A DNA stretch of 51,035 nt from Acidobacteriota bacterium (GTDB taxonomy: Bacteria; Acidobacteriota; Thermoanaerobaculia; Multivoradales; JAGPDF01). The stretch is from contig JAAYLR010000103.1 of NCBI GenBank assembly GCA_012521815.1, forward strand, positions 1 through 51,035. The letters are read 5' to 3'. The stretch's first letter is position 1. The number at the start of each line of letters is the position of its first letter. Of the stretch, positions 17,790 to 29,598 are shown one piece after another. The position numbers and the translations under genes were made by a program. The notes beneath the pieces were generated by a model. It made no database searches, was not told the origin of the DNA, and worked only from the letters and a program-made list of their open reading frames with translations.

Positions 17790-19103
17790 GTGCCGCTCTC
17801 GGGGGTCGATGTCGCCGCCTGTGCCCGCTGGCTCGCCCAGGTGGCCGATCATCCCGGCGATCACGCCGACCTCTTCCTGGAACGCCGCGAGGAGCTGGAG
17901 CTGCCGCCGGGCGAACGCCGCCCCGGCCTGCGGGTGGTGCGCGAGCAGGGGCTGGCGGTGCGGCTCCTGCGCGACCGGCAGACCTACCTCGCGAGCGCCG
18001 ACCGGCTCGACGGCGGGGCGTTCGCCGACGCGCTGCGCCGCGCCGCCCGGGCGCTGCCCGCCACCTCGCTCTCCGAGCCCGCGCTCGCGGTTCCGGCCTG
18101 GCCGGAGCCGGCCGGGGGGCGCGAGCTCGTGGCGTTCGCCGAAGCGATCCGCGCCGGGCTGCGGGCGAGCCTCGTCGCCTTTCCGCTCGCGCTGCGGGTG
18201 CGCGCCCATCGCCGCTGGGTGCAGGTGGTCGGTGCGCGGCTGCTCGCGCCGAGCGAGCAGGAGGCGTTCTACAGCGTCGTCGCCGAGACGCCGTGGGGGG
18301 CGCTCGGCCGGCTCCTCATCGGGCTCGACGACGCCGCGGCGGCGGCGCTCGTGGCGGCGCTCGTGGCCCGTTTCCAGGCGCGCGACGCGGCGCCGCCGGA
18401 GCGCGCCCGGCAGCCGTTGCTCCTCGCCCCGCGGGCGGCCGCCGTCTTCCTGCACGAAGCGATCGCGCACACCCTCGAAGCCGACCTGCTCGCGCTCGGC
18501 GGACGCCCGGAGGCGGCGGTCGGCGTCGAGCTCGCGCCGCCGTGGGTGAGCGTGATCGACGACCCGGCCGCGGCGCCGCCCTCGCTGCGCCGCGTGACCG
18601 ACGACGAGGGTCTGCCGGTCGTCCGCCGCTGGCTGCTGCGGGGCGGCCGGGTGGAGCAACCGCTCGCCGACACCCTCTGGGCCCGGCACTCGCCGCAGCT
18701 GCTGCCCGGCGCCGGCTGGCGCGGCAGCCGGCACGAGGCGCCGCTGCCGCGCTCCCGGCACCTCGAGCTCGCCCCCGGGGATTTCCCGCTCGCCGCGCTC
18801 CTCCGGCGGGCCGAGGGCGGGCTCTTCGTCGAGGAGGTGGAACGGGGCCGGCTCGATCCGCACACCGGCGAGCTCGTCCTCGACCTCCCCTTCGCCCGGC
18901 GGATCCGGAGCGCCACGGTGGCCGAGCCGGTCGGCCGCTGCCGGCTGCGCGGCCGGGTGGCCGAGCTGCTCGCCGGCATCTCGGCGGTGGGCAGCGACGT
19001 CGAGACGGCGGGAGCGGGCTGGTGCGCGAAAGGAGGGCAGCTGCTGCCGGTCTGGGCCCGGGCCGGCTCGCTCCTGCTCGACCGGGTGGAGGTGGGGCCG
19101 TGA
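17790..19103 (+). CDS. tldD: TldD-family metalloprotease subunit
   Basis: HEAIAHTLEADLLAL (TldD HExxxH-like motif); partner gene downstream; GTG at 17790. Confidence 0.8.
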   Translation: MPLSGVDVAACARWLAQVADHPGDHADLFLERREELELPPGERRPGLRVVREQGLAVRLLRDRQTYLASADRLDGGAFADALRRAARALPATSLSEPALAVPAWPEPAGGRELVAFAEAIRAGLRASLVAFPLALRVRAHRRWVQVVGARLLAPSEQEAFYSVVAETPWGALGRLLIGLDDAAAAALVAALVARFQARDAAPPERARQPLLLAPRAAAVFLHEAIAHTLEADLLALGGRPEAAVGVELAPPWVSVIDDPAAAPPSLRRVTDDEGLPVVRRWLLRGGRVEQPLADTLWARHSPQLLPGAGWRGSRHEAPLPRSRHLELAPGDFPLAALLRRAEGGLFVEEVERGRLDPHTGELVLDLPFARRIRSATVAEPVGRCRLRGRVAELLAGISAVGSDVETAGAGWCAKGGQLLPVWARAGSLLLDRVEVGP

Positions 19104-20413
19104 GCGGCTTCGGATCGCTCGAGGATCTCCTCGGCACGCTCGCCCGGCGCGGCTGGCAGGAGGCGGAGGCGTACGCCAAGCGGGGACGGACCCGCCGGGT
19201 GACGCTCGGCCCCGGCGGGCTCGAGGCCTCTTCGACCGCCGAGGAGGGGTGGGCGATCCGGGCGAGCAACCGTCAGCGCTCGCTCTTCCAGGCCGGGACC
19301 GGCCCCCCGGGCTCCGGACAGCCGTTCGCGGCGGGGGAGGCGCCGCCGCTCGCGCTGCCCGCGCCGCAGCCGGTGCCGGCCTGGACGGCGCCGCCGGAGC
19401 TCGACGCGCCGCTCGTCGGCGACAGCGAGGGCCAGGCGCTGCTCGAAGGGATCGCGCGGGCGCTCGCGAAAGAGCTGCCGGGAGCGGTGCTCACGACCGC
19501 GGCGCTCGTCGACGGCACCTCCCAGGCGTGGCTGCTGAGCAGCCGCGGGGTGCGGAGCGTGACCCGGCAGCGGCTCGCTCTCCTCCGGCTCGAAGCCCGC
19601 CTGCCGGGCGGGCGGGGCGGAGCGGTCGGGCTCGAGCGGTGCGAGCGGGAGGCGCGGCGGTTCCGCCCGCAGGCGGTGGCGCGACGGCTCGCGGACCGCC
19701 TGCTGATCGCGCGCGACGGCGGCCCGCCCGCGCCCGACGGCGGCGGCGAGATCGTCCTCGCCCCCGCGGTGAGCGCGCGGCTGCTCGCGGCGCTCGCCGG
19801 CAGCTTCTGCGGGGCCGGGGCCGAGGCGGCGCTCGCGCTGCTCCTCGACCGCTCCGGTCGCCTCGCTGCGGGCTGCGTGACGCTCAGCGACGACGGCCGC
19901 CGGCCCGAGGGGCCGGCCGCCGCCCCGGCCGACGGCGAGGGCCTCCCCACCCGCCGGGTCGTGCTCGTCGAAGCGGGCGTCTTCCGGCAGCCGCTCCTCG
20001 CCTGGTGGGAGGCGCGCGAGCCCGCGCTCGCCTCCGGCTGCGGGCGCCGCGACGGCTTCCGTGACCTGCCGCGGCGGGCGCCGACCCATTTCGTCCTCGA
20101 GCCGAACCCGGCGCTCGCGCCGGCCGAGCTGATCTCCGGCGTCGCCCGCGGCTACTACCTGCTCGGGCTCGAAGGGGCGCCCCGTCTCGACCTCGCCGCC
20201 GACCGGCTGGCGGCGCCGGTCTGCGGCTTCGCGCTCGCCGGCGGCCGCGCGGTCTCGCCGGTGAGGGGGGCCTGGCTGGTGGGCTCGGTCCGGGGCCTGC
20301 TCGCCGGCGCGGTGGCGGTCGGGCGCGATCTCGAGTGGCAGGTCGGCGACGGCCTCTTCGGCGCCCCGACGCTCCTCGCCGCCGGCCTCGAAGTCCAGCG
20401 CTCGCCGGGCTGA
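19100..20413 (+). CDS. pmbA: PmbA/TldE-family metalloprotease subunit
   Basis: TldD/PmbA-like layout, RDLPRRAPTHFVLEPN...ELISGVARGYYLLGLEGAPRLD; overlaps tldD stop; GTG at 19100. Confidence 0.75.
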   Translation: MSGFGSLEDLLGTLARRGWQEAEAYAKRGRTRRVTLGPGGLEASSTAEEGWAIRASNRQRSLFQAGTGPPGSGQPFAAGEAPPLALPAPQPVPAWTAPPELDAPLVGDSEGQALLEGIARALAKELPGAVLTTAALVDGTSQAWLLSSRGVRSVTRQRLALLRLEARLPGGRGGAVGLERCEREARRFRPQAVARRLADRLLIARDGGPPAPDGGGEIVLAPAVSARLLAALAGSFCGAGAEAALALLLDRSGRLAAGCVTLSDDGRRPEGPAAAPADGEGLPTRRVVLVEAGVFRQPLLAWWEAREPALASGCGRRDGFRDLPRRAPTHFVLEPNPALAPAELISGVARGYYLLGLEGAPRLDLAADRLAAPVCGFALAGGRAVSPVRGAWLVGSVRGLLAGAVAVGRDLEWQVGDGLFGAPTLLAAGLEVQRSPG

Positions 20414-20427
20414 GCGGCCGCGCTTCC

Positions 20428-20457
20428 TTGACCGCTCCCGGCGCCCCCCGGTACCCT
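20428..20457 (+). promoter_or_regulatory. Sigma70-like promoter TTGACC-18-TACCCT for ychF
   Basis: TTGACC 20428-20433, TACCCT 20452-20457. Confidence 0.6.
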
Positions 20458-20517
20458 CCCGCGGGCGCGCGGAGCGGCTCGTCAGCCGCTCCCTCCGCAC
20501 CGGCTGGAGAGAACGAG

Positions 20518-21588
20518 ATGCAGTTCGGCATCCTGGGCCTGCCGAAGGCGGGCAAGACGACGCTGTTCAACACCCTGACCGCGGCGGCGGAGGAGACGGG
20601 GAAGTTCTCGGCCTCCGACCGCACCCATGTCGGGGTCGCGCGGGTCCCCGATCCGCGCCTCGCGCGGCTGCGCGACCTCTACCGGCCGCGCCGCTACGTG
20701 CCGGCGACGGTCGAGTACGTCGACATCCCCGGCCTCCAGCGCGGCGAGGGGGCGGAGAGCCTCGACCTCGGCAGGCTCCGCACCGTCGACGGCCTGCTCC
20801 ACGTCGTGCGCGCCTTCACCGACCCGGAGATCCCGCACCCCGACGGCGCGGTCGATCCGCGCCGCGACATCGAGACGATCGACCTCGAGCTGATCCTCGC
20901 CGACCACAGCCTCGTCGAGCGGCGGCTCGAGCGGCTCGGCAAGGCGGCCAAGCGCGGCCTCTCGCCACAGGAAGTGCGCGAGGAGCAGCTCCTGGGCGAG
21001 GTCGTGCTCCCGGCGCTCGAAGCGGAGCGGCCGCTGCGCACCCTCGGCCTCGCCGGCGACGACGAGAAGCTCGTCCGCGGCTTCCAGCTCCTCTCGGCCA
21101 AGCCGCTCCTGGTGGTGGTCAACGTCGACGAGGCAGAGGTGGCCACGGCCCGGCCGGAAGAGTTCGGCCTCGGCCCGGAGGCGGAGGGGCGGGGGCTCGT
21201 GGTGAGCGCCCCGATCGAGCTCGAGATCTCCCGCCTCGCCCCCGCCGAGCAGCAGGAGTTCCTCGCCGACCTCGGCCTCGCCGAGCCGAGCCTCGACCGC
21301 CTGATCCGGGCCTGCTACCGGCTGCTCGGCGTCCACTCGTTCTTCACGGTGGGCGACGACGAGGTGCGCGCCTGGACGATCCGCCGCGGCACCGTCGCCC
21401 GCGAGGCCGCCGGGGTGATCCACTCCGACCTCGAACGCGGCTTCATCCGCGCCGAGGTCGTCGCCTGGGACGACCTCCTCCGCCTCGGTTCTCTCGCCGC
21501 CTGCCGCGACAAAGGCCTCCTCCGCCTCGAAGGGAAGGAGTACGTCGTCGCCGACGGCGAGGTGGTGCACGTCCGGTTCAACGTCTGA
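20518..21588 (+). CDS. ychF: Redox-regulated GTPase/ATPase YchF
   Basis: MQFGILGLPKAGKTTLFNTLTAA, VEYVDIPGLQRG, C-terminal DEVRAWTIRRGTVAREAAGVIHSDLERGFIRAEV. Confidence 0.95.
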   Translation: MQFGILGLPKAGKTTLFNTLTAAAEETGKFSASDRTHVGVARVPDPRLARLRDLYRPRRYVPATVEYVDIPGLQRGEGAESLDLGRLRTVDGLLHVVRAFTDPEIPHPDGAVDPRRDIETIDLELILADHSLVERRLERLGKAAKRGLSPQEVREEQLLGEVVLPALEAERPLRTLGLAGDDEKLVRGFQLLSAKPLLVVVNVDEAEVATARPEEFGLGPEAEGRGLVVSAPIELEISRLAPAEQQEFLADLGLAEPSLDRLIRACYRLLGVHSFFTVGDDEVRAWTIRRGTVAREAAGVIHSDLERGFIRAEVVAWDDLLRLGSLAACRDKGLLRLEGKEYVVADGEVVHVRFNV

Positions 21589-21617
21589 GGCGGTTTCGCC
21601 GCGACGCACCAGGGCAC

Positions 21618-21646
21618 TTGCAGGCAGTCTATATTTCGATTATTCT
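21618..21646 (+). promoter_or_regulatory. Promoter TTGCAG-17-TATTCT for arsR (predicted leaderless)
   Basis: TTGCAG 21618-21623, TATTCT 21641-21646, ATG 21653; local AT-rich stretch. Confidence 0.65.
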
Positions 21647-21652
21647 GGAAAA

Positions 21653-21991
21653 ATGAAAGCACCAGAGGCCGTCGCTCGTCTCGCTGCCCTCGCGCAGGAG
21701 ACCCGCCTCGAGCTCTTCCGCAAGCTGGTGCGGCGGGGTCCCGAGGGGCTCGCCGCCGGCGCACTCGCCGCCGCCTTGGACGTGCCGCCGCCCACTCTCT
21801 CGTTTCATCTGGCCACGCTCGAGCGCGCCGGCCTGATCAGTTCACGCCGCGAGGGACGTTCGATTCTCTACGCGGCGCGGTATCCGGCGATGGACGAGCT
21901 GGTCGGCTACCTGCTGGCCAACTGCTGCGTCGAGGGTTCCTGTACCCCCGTTCTCCACCCCGCACCCCGGCCGCACGAGGAGCTGCAATGA
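21653..21991 (+). CDS. arsR: ArsR-family transcriptional regulator
   Basis: wHTH: ETRLELFRKLVRRGPEGLAAGALAAALDVPPPTLSFHLATLERAGLISSRREGR; C-term NCCVEGSC. Confidence 0.92.
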   Translation: MKAPEAVARLAALAQETRLELFRKLVRRGPEGLAAGALAAALDVPPPTLSFHLATLERAGLISSRREGRSILYAARYPAMDELVGYLLANCCVEGSCTPVLHPAPRPHEELQ

Positions 21992-22821
21992 AAGAGATCC
22001 CGCTTCCCATCGTCCCCGAACGGATCGTCGAGCAGGTGCGGGACCGCTACGGAAGCATCGCCTCCGGCGAGGCCACCGGCTGTGGCTGTGGCCGCAGCGG
22101 CGGCGAACAGGTGATCGCGCACGAGATCGGCTACACGGCCGCCGATCTCGCGGCGCTCCCCGCCGAGGCGAACCTCGGTCTGGGCTGCGGCGCGCCGATC
22201 GGCCACCTCGCCCTCGTCCCGGGCGAGACGGTGCTCGATCTCGGCGCGGGCGCGGGGCTCGACGCGTTCCTCGCCGCCCGGGCGGTCGGCCCCGCGGGGC
22301 GGGTGATCGGCGTGGACATGACCCCGGAGATGGTCGCCCGCGCCCGCGCCGCCGCCGCGCGCCACGGCTATGCGAACGTCGAGTTCCGCGAGGGGCGGCT
22401 CGAGGCGCTGCCGGTGGCCAGCGGCACGATCGACGCCGTGACCAGCAACTGCGTGATCAATCTGGTTCCGGACAAGTCGGCGGTCTTCCGCGAGATCGCC
22501 CGGGTCCTGCGGCCCGGCGGCCGCGTCGTGGTCTCCGACATCGTCCTCGACCGGCCGCTGCCAGCGGCGCTCACCGGCGACGCGCTCCTCTGGACCGGCT
22601 GCGTGGCGGGCGCCGAGCTGCGGGCCGACTACTTCGCGCGGCTCACCGCCGCCGGCTTCGGCGCGGTCGAGATCCTGCGCGACGTCGACTACGCCGGCGC
22701 GCTCTCGAAAGCGACCCCGGCCGAAGCCGAAGCGCTGCTCGGCCGCACGGGCGTGAGCCGGGAGGAGCTCGCTGGCGCCATCCGCTCGCTCACCTGGCGG
22801 GCGACGAAAGCCGCCGGCTGA
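21988..22821 (+). CDS. arsM: Arsenite S-adenosylmethionine methyltransferase
   Basis: VLDLGAGAGLDAFLAARAVGPAGRVIGVDMTPEMVARAR; GLGCGAP, NCVINLVPDK, GCVAGA; ATGA overlap with arsR. Confidence 0.93.
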   Translation: MKEIPLPIVPERIVEQVRDRYGSIASGEATGCGCGRSGGEQVIAHEIGYTAADLAALPAEANLGLGCGAPIGHLALVPGETVLDLGAGAGLDAFLAARAVGPAGRVIGVDMTPEMVARARAAAARHGYANVEFREGRLEALPVASGTIDAVTSNCVINLVPDKSAVFREIARVLRPGGRVVVSDIVLDRPLPAALTGDALLWTGCVAGAELRADYFARLTAAGFGAVEILRDVDYAGALSKATPAEAEALLGRTGVSREELAGAIRSLTWRATKAAG

Positions 22822-22865
22822 AGGCCCGGCGCGCTCACCGGCGGCGCCGGCGCTGGTGAGTCGCA

Positions 22866-22919
22866 GGGGAGTCGGTCGGGATCATCCGTGCAATCGGGGA
22901 GTCGGGATCCGGAATTGCA
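22866..22919. repeat. Two imperfect direct repeats GGGGAGTCGG..GGATC..CCG..TGCA, about 30-nt period
   Basis: Copy A 22866-22892, copy B 22896-22919, in the arsM-ECF intergenic region. Confidence 0.5.
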
Positions 22920-23042
22920 GGGATGCCGCCGGCGTCGGGGCCCTTGCCCGTCCCGCCGGTTCCTTTGCTGAGCACCTGACGAGAGGGTGCGCCCGGCGGC
23001 CGGTTCCTGCCGTTCGGCGGTCTGCGTCTAGAATCCGCTGCC

Positions 23043-23656
23043 GTGACCTCGGATGACAGGGAGCACCCGGAGCCCGGGCGGCCCGTGGACGACACGACCA
23101 TCCTCCTGGCCGCGGCGCGGGCGGGGGATCGGGCGGCGTACGACCTCGTCTTCGCGCGCGTCTACGACGAGCTGCGCCGGGTCGCCTCGCGGCAGGCGGC
23201 GCGGCTGGGGGCGAACGAGTCGCTCTCGACGACGGTGCTCGTCCACGAGGCGTACCTGAAGCTCGCCGGCACCGAGTCGGCGGGAGGGGCCGGGCACGAC
23301 CGCGTCCACTTCTTCGCGCTCGCGGCCCGGGCGATGCGGCAGATCCTGATCGATCACGCGCGGCACCGCGGGCGCCGGAAGCGGGGCGGCGGAGTGCGCC
23401 CGGCCGAGCTCGACGCGGTGGCGCTGCCCGCCGCGCCCGATGCGCTCCCGGTCGAAGACCTCCTCGCGCTCGACCGCGCCCTCGAGCGGCTCGCCGCGGT
23501 CGATCCCGAGCTGGTGCGCCTCGTCGAGTGGCGCTTCTTCGCCGGCCTCACGCTCGAGGAGATCGCCGGCTACGCGGGCGTCTCCGAGCGGACGCTCAAG
23601 CGCGACTGGCAGGTGGCGCGGGCGTTCCTGCAGCGGGAGCTCGCGGGCGGCGCGGG

Positions 23657-23660
<4 letters not shown>
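23043..23660 (+). CDS. ECF-like RNA polymerase sigma factor (TIGR02999-like)
   Basis: AYDLVFARVYDELRRVASRQAARLG...LSTTVLVHEAYLKL...ARAMRQILIDHARHR...LTLEEIAGYAGVSERTLKRDWQVARAFLQREL. Confidence 0.92.
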
Positions 23661-26200
<2,540 letters not shown>

Positions 26201-26213
26201 GGCGCCGCGGCGG

Positions 26214-26474
26214 TCAGGAGCCGGCCAGGGCGGCGAAGAAGCCGACCGCGCCGCCGATCGCCACCGCGGCGAACGAGGCGACCCAGCGGAGGAACGGCGT
26301 CCGGCAGTCGCGCCACTCCCGGATGACGTAGACGATCCCGACCGGCACGAAGAGGAGGAGCGTGCCGAGCCCCCAGCCGACGCTGCTGCGGAAGGCAAGG
26401 ATCAGGATCTGGATCCCGAAGACGAGCATGCCGATCGAGCCGAGGATGGTGAGAACGGTGCCGAGGATACCCAT
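26214..26474 (-). CDS. Small hydrophobic membrane protein
   Basis: MGILGTVLTILGSIGMLVFGIQILILAFRSSVGWGLGTLLLFVPVGIVYVI... Confidence 0.7.
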   Translation of the reverse strand: MGILGTVLTILGSIGMLVFGIQILILAFRSSVGWGLGTLLLFVPVGIVYVIREWRDCRTPFLRWVASFAAVAIGGAVGFFAALAGS

Positions 26475-26599
26475 CGCGAATCTCCCGTGAAGACCCCGCC
26501 GCGGCGCCGGAGCCGGTCCGGCGAGCCACGCGCCCGCCTCTGCGAGCCGGCAGCCGTCGCCGTGGCGTGGGTTTCTGACTGCGGAGAACGCGAACCGGG

Positions 26600-26627
26600 C
26601 GAGAAGGGGGCCATCCCGACGGCCCCC
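26600..26627 (-). terminator. Terminator-like hairpin directly after the AAA fusion gene
   Basis: GGGGGCC (26606-26612) / GGCCCCC (26621-26627), followed on minus strand by TTCTC. Confidence 0.55.
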
Positions 26628-26630
26628 TGC

Positions 26631-29450
26631 TCACCAGACGTACTCGCGGGCGATCCGCCGGGTGGCGTGGCCGGCGAGGAGGTGGACGACCCGCACCTTG
26701 CGCACCGTCGCCGGGGAGAGGGAGCCCAGGGGGAGGTAGACGACCCGCTTCCCCTGCCGGGCGGCGTAGCGGGTGAGCCGCGACGGCGGTGCCTCGCGGG
26801 CGACGTAGACGATCAGCCGTTCGGGCGAGTAGTCGATGCCGGCGGCGAGGAGGAGCTCGGCCTTCTCCCGCGCGAAGGCGTAGTCGGGGTCGCGCCACGG
26901 ATCCCAGAGGCGCCCGGGCGGATGGGTGAGCAGGAAGCCGCCGTAGGTGGCGCGGAGGATCCCCGGCCCGACCACCTGCGCGGCGGGGTCGGTGGCGTAG
27001 AACGCCATGTCCGACTCCTGGTGGTGCTCGCCGTGCCAGGTCATCGCGAACGGGAAGCGCTCGTTGGCGCGGTCGCGGTCGAAGATCACGACCACCGCGC
27101 CGGCCGCGCCGGGCGCGCGGCCCCGCTCGTGGACCCAGACCCGGCCGTCCTCGGCCCAGCGGCGGAGCGTCTCGCGCAGATCGACGCCGTCGAGGAGGCT
27201 CGTGGTGAACGGCTCGGAGCGGCTCCGCTCGTCGGCGAGGAGCGAGCGGGCGCGGGCGGCGAGGTGACGGCCGTACTCCTCGACCACGAGGTCCTCGGGA
27301 GGGTAGGAGCAGAGCCCGCCGCCAAGAAACGGCCGCAGCCAGTCGGCGGCGTCCTCCGGCCCTTCCGGGCGCGGCCGGCGCCGCACCGGCAGCGCCACCG
27401 GGCGCTGCTTCGTGCGGCGGAAGCGGAGCCGGAACCGGAGCCGCCGGGTGCCGAGGTCGAGCTCGTCGCCCTCCACCCGGACCGTCGGCAGCTCGGCCTC
27501 CGCCGCCTGCCACGGATAGCAGGTGAGGGCGTCGAACAGCTCCCAGGCGAAGTTGTCGTCGGCGACCCCGCGGCCGGCGACGATCCACTCGTAGAGCCCC
27601 GGGACGAGCCGCCCGCCGAGGCGGGCGCAGCGGCGCGCGAAGTCGAGGAAGAGCCGCCGCTGCCAGGGGGTGAGGCGCTCCTCGGTCGCCTCGTGGTGGG
27701 AGGCGGCGGCGATCCGCCAGGCGATCCGCCCGAGCGCCCACCGGTCCGGAGCAGCCTGTCCCCTCACGAGGGAGCGCACGGCGTGCCGGGCGGCGAAGCG
27801 GGCGACCTCGGCGGCGCGTTCGGCGGCGGTCGCGCTCTCAGCGCCGGCGAGCAGGCGGAGCCCGCCCCGTGCGAGCACCACCCGGGGGGCCACGGTCCGT
27901 TCGAAGGCGGTCTCGGGCGGTGCTCCGCCGTCGCGCCGGAGCTCCCAGACCGCCTGCGCGAGCGGCGGCTCGCGCAGGAGCGCGGGGAGGCTCTCCGGGT
28001 GGAGGTGCCGGACCTCGACCCGGGCGCGGCGGGGGCGGGCGAACGGCGCCGGGGCCGGCCGCGCGAGCTCGCGCCGGAGCCCGGCGAGGTGGGCGGCGCC
28101 GGCGAAGACGAGCAGCTCGCCCGCGCTCCCGAGCGCCGCCCGGGCCCGCTGCACGAGATGCGCCATCCCCGCCTCGCGCCGGGCGTCCTCCTCGCCGTGC
28201 CGGTCGGCCGCGGCCCTCGCCACGAGGTCGAACCAGGCGGCCGGCGCGAGGCTGAAGAGGGCGTACGGATCGGGGACGGGGTCGCGGTGGCGTTCGGTGT
28301 ACGGCAGGTCGGGGTCGACGAGGAAACGGCCCCGGCCGCGCGCGCCGGCCCAGCGGAGCGCCTCGGCGAACGGCTCGCCGGGGGTGGCGAGCCAGACGAG
28401 CGGCTCCTCGCCCTGGTGCTCGGAGACGACGAGCGAGAGGCGCGGCAGCCGGTCGGCGGCGGTCAGCGCGGCGGCGCCGAGCGTCGCGGGGAGCTCGACC
28501 GCCACCGCCGCCGGGTCGAAATGCTCGAGGAGCGCCCGCACGAGCGCCGCGCTCTCGAGTGCCTCGTGCACCACCGGCGCGAGCCGGATCCCCGGCGCGA
28601 CCCGGGGCGCGAGGCGTTCGGGCGCGAGCGCCCGCCGTACCGCCGCGCGGGCGTCGGGCGCCTCGCGGCGGTGGAGCACCTTCATCGCGTAGCGCACCAG
28701 GTTGATGCCGTCGCGCGCGGTGTAGCGCAGATCGGCCGCGTGGGCGGCGCGCAGGAAGCGCAGCACGTAGGCGAGCACCTCCTCGTCGGCGAACGGCACC
28801 CGGGCGCGGAGGATCGCGCGCTCCTCCTCCTCTTCGGGGAAGTCGAGGACGATCTGTGGCATCAGCCGCGAGTGGATGTACTCGGGGATCTCGAAGGTCG
28901 AGGCGTCCTCGTTCATCGTGGTGACGAAGCGGAAGCGCGGGTCGGCGGCGATCCGGATCCCCGCCACGGCGCTCTCGACGTAGCGGCGGTGGTCGAGGAG
29001 CGGGGCGAGCGACGCCCACGACTTCTCGCTCATCCGGTTCCCCTCGTCGAGCACCAGCGCGCCGCCGGCGAGCATCGCGGTGACGAGCGGCGAGGCGACG
29101 TAGCGGAGCCCCCCCTGCGGATCGAGGACCGGCGAGACGAGGAGATCCTCCGGGCGGGTGTCCATCGTCGCCTGCATCACGAAGACCGGCAGCCCGAGCT
29201 CGTGCGCCGCGGCGCAGGCGAGCGTCGTCTTGCCGACGCCGGGCTTGCCGAGCAGCCGCGGGTGGAGCGGCTGATCGCCCTCGTCGACGAGCGTCCAGGC
29301 GGCGAGGAGCGGGAGGAGGACGTCGCGCTGGCCGATCCAGTCGGGGATCTCGGCGAGCGGCCGCGCGAGGTGGAGGCGCACGCCCTCGATCTCGACGGAG
29401 CGGGGGATCGCGGCGGCGTCGTGGGTTCCGGATTCCGGCATCGCCGGCAC
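26631..29450 (-). CDS. 939-aa fusion: MoxR-type AAA+ ATPase, TraB/ChaN-like middle domain, and uncharacterised C-terminal domain
   Basis: Walker A GKPGVGKTT, Walker B GGALVLDEGNRM, sensor FVTTMNEDASTFEI; middle APVVHEALESAALVRALLEHFDPAAVAVELPATL and FAGAAHLAGLRREL; C-term EWIVAGRGVADDNFAWELFDALTCYPWQAA...GEHHQESDMAFYAT. Confidence 0.85.
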   Translation of the reverse strand: MPAMPESGTHDAAAIPRSVEIEGVRLHLARPLAEIPDWIGQRDVLLPLLAAWTLVDEGDQPLHPRLLGKPGVGKTTLACAAAHELGLPVFVMQATMDTRPEDLLVSPVLDPQGGLRYVASPLVTAMLAGGALVLDEGNRMSEKSWASLAPLLDHRRYVESAVAGIRIAADPRFRFVTTMNEDASTFEIPEYIHSRLMPQIVLDFPEEEEERAILRARVPFADEEVLAYVLRFLRAAHAADLRYTARDGINLVRYAMKVLHRREAPDARAAVRRALAPERLAPRVAPGIRLAPVVHEALESAALVRALLEHFDPAAVAVELPATLGAAALTAADRLPRLSLVVSEHQGEEPLVWLATPGEPFAEALRWAGARGRGRFLVDPDLPYTERHRDPVPDPYALFSLAPAAWFDLVARAAADRHGEEDARREAGMAHLVQRARAALGSAGELLVFAGAAHLAGLRRELARPAPAPFARPRRARVEVRHLHPESLPALLREPPLAQAVWELRRDGGAPPETAFERTVAPRVVLARGGLRLLAGAESATAAERAAEVARFAARHAVRSLVRGQAAPDRWALGRIAWRIAAASHHEATEERLTPWQRRLFLDFARRCARLGGRLVPGLYEWIVAGRGVADDNFAWELFDALTCYPWQAAEAELPTVRVEGDELDLGTRRLRFRLRFRRTKQRPVALPVRRRPRPEGPEDAADWLRPFLGGGLCSYPPEDLVVEEYGRHLAARARSLLADERSRSEPFTTSLLDGVDLRETLRRWAEDGRVWVHERGRAPGAAGAVVVIFDRDRANERFPFAMTWHGEHHQESDMAFYATDPAAQVVGPGILRATYGGFLLTHPPGRLWDPWRDPDYAFAREKAELLLAAGIDYSPERLIVYVAREAPPSRLTRYAARQGKRVVYLPLGSLSPATVRKVRVVHLLAGHATRRIAREYVW

Positions 29451-29488
29451 TCTAGCAGCGCCGGCGGCGGGCCCGACGCACCCCGGGG

Positions 29489-29517
29489 TTGACGGGGCAC
29501 GGACGGAGTGCTAGCCT
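29489..29517 (+). promoter_or_regulatory. Sigma70-like promoter TTGACG-17-TAGCCT for the Cys-rich protein gene
   Basis: TTGACG 29489-29494, TAGCCT 29512-29517. Confidence 0.65.
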
Positions 29518-29546
29518 CAAAAGGGTTTTTCAAAATATCACCAGCG

Positions 29547-29573
29547 GTGCGCACGATGGCTCTCGTAGCGCAC
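29547..29573 (+). other. 5' UTR stem-loop upstream of the Cys-rich protein gene
   Basis: GTGCGCACGA-TGGCTC-TCGT(A)GCGCAC, 10 bp with one bulged A. Confidence 0.5.
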
Positions 29574-29598
29574 AGCGCATTTCGAAAGGAGAAACGAG

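Noticed and set aside
18269-20500. 743-aa minus-strand ORF opposite tldD/pmbA
   Set aside because: Shadow ORF with charged low-complexity translation and no domain signature.
26487-29492. 1001-aa plus-strand ORF opposite the AAA fusion
   Set aside because: High-GC shadow ORF; composition dominated by G/R/E/A with no recognisable motif, while the minus strand carries clear AAA motifs.
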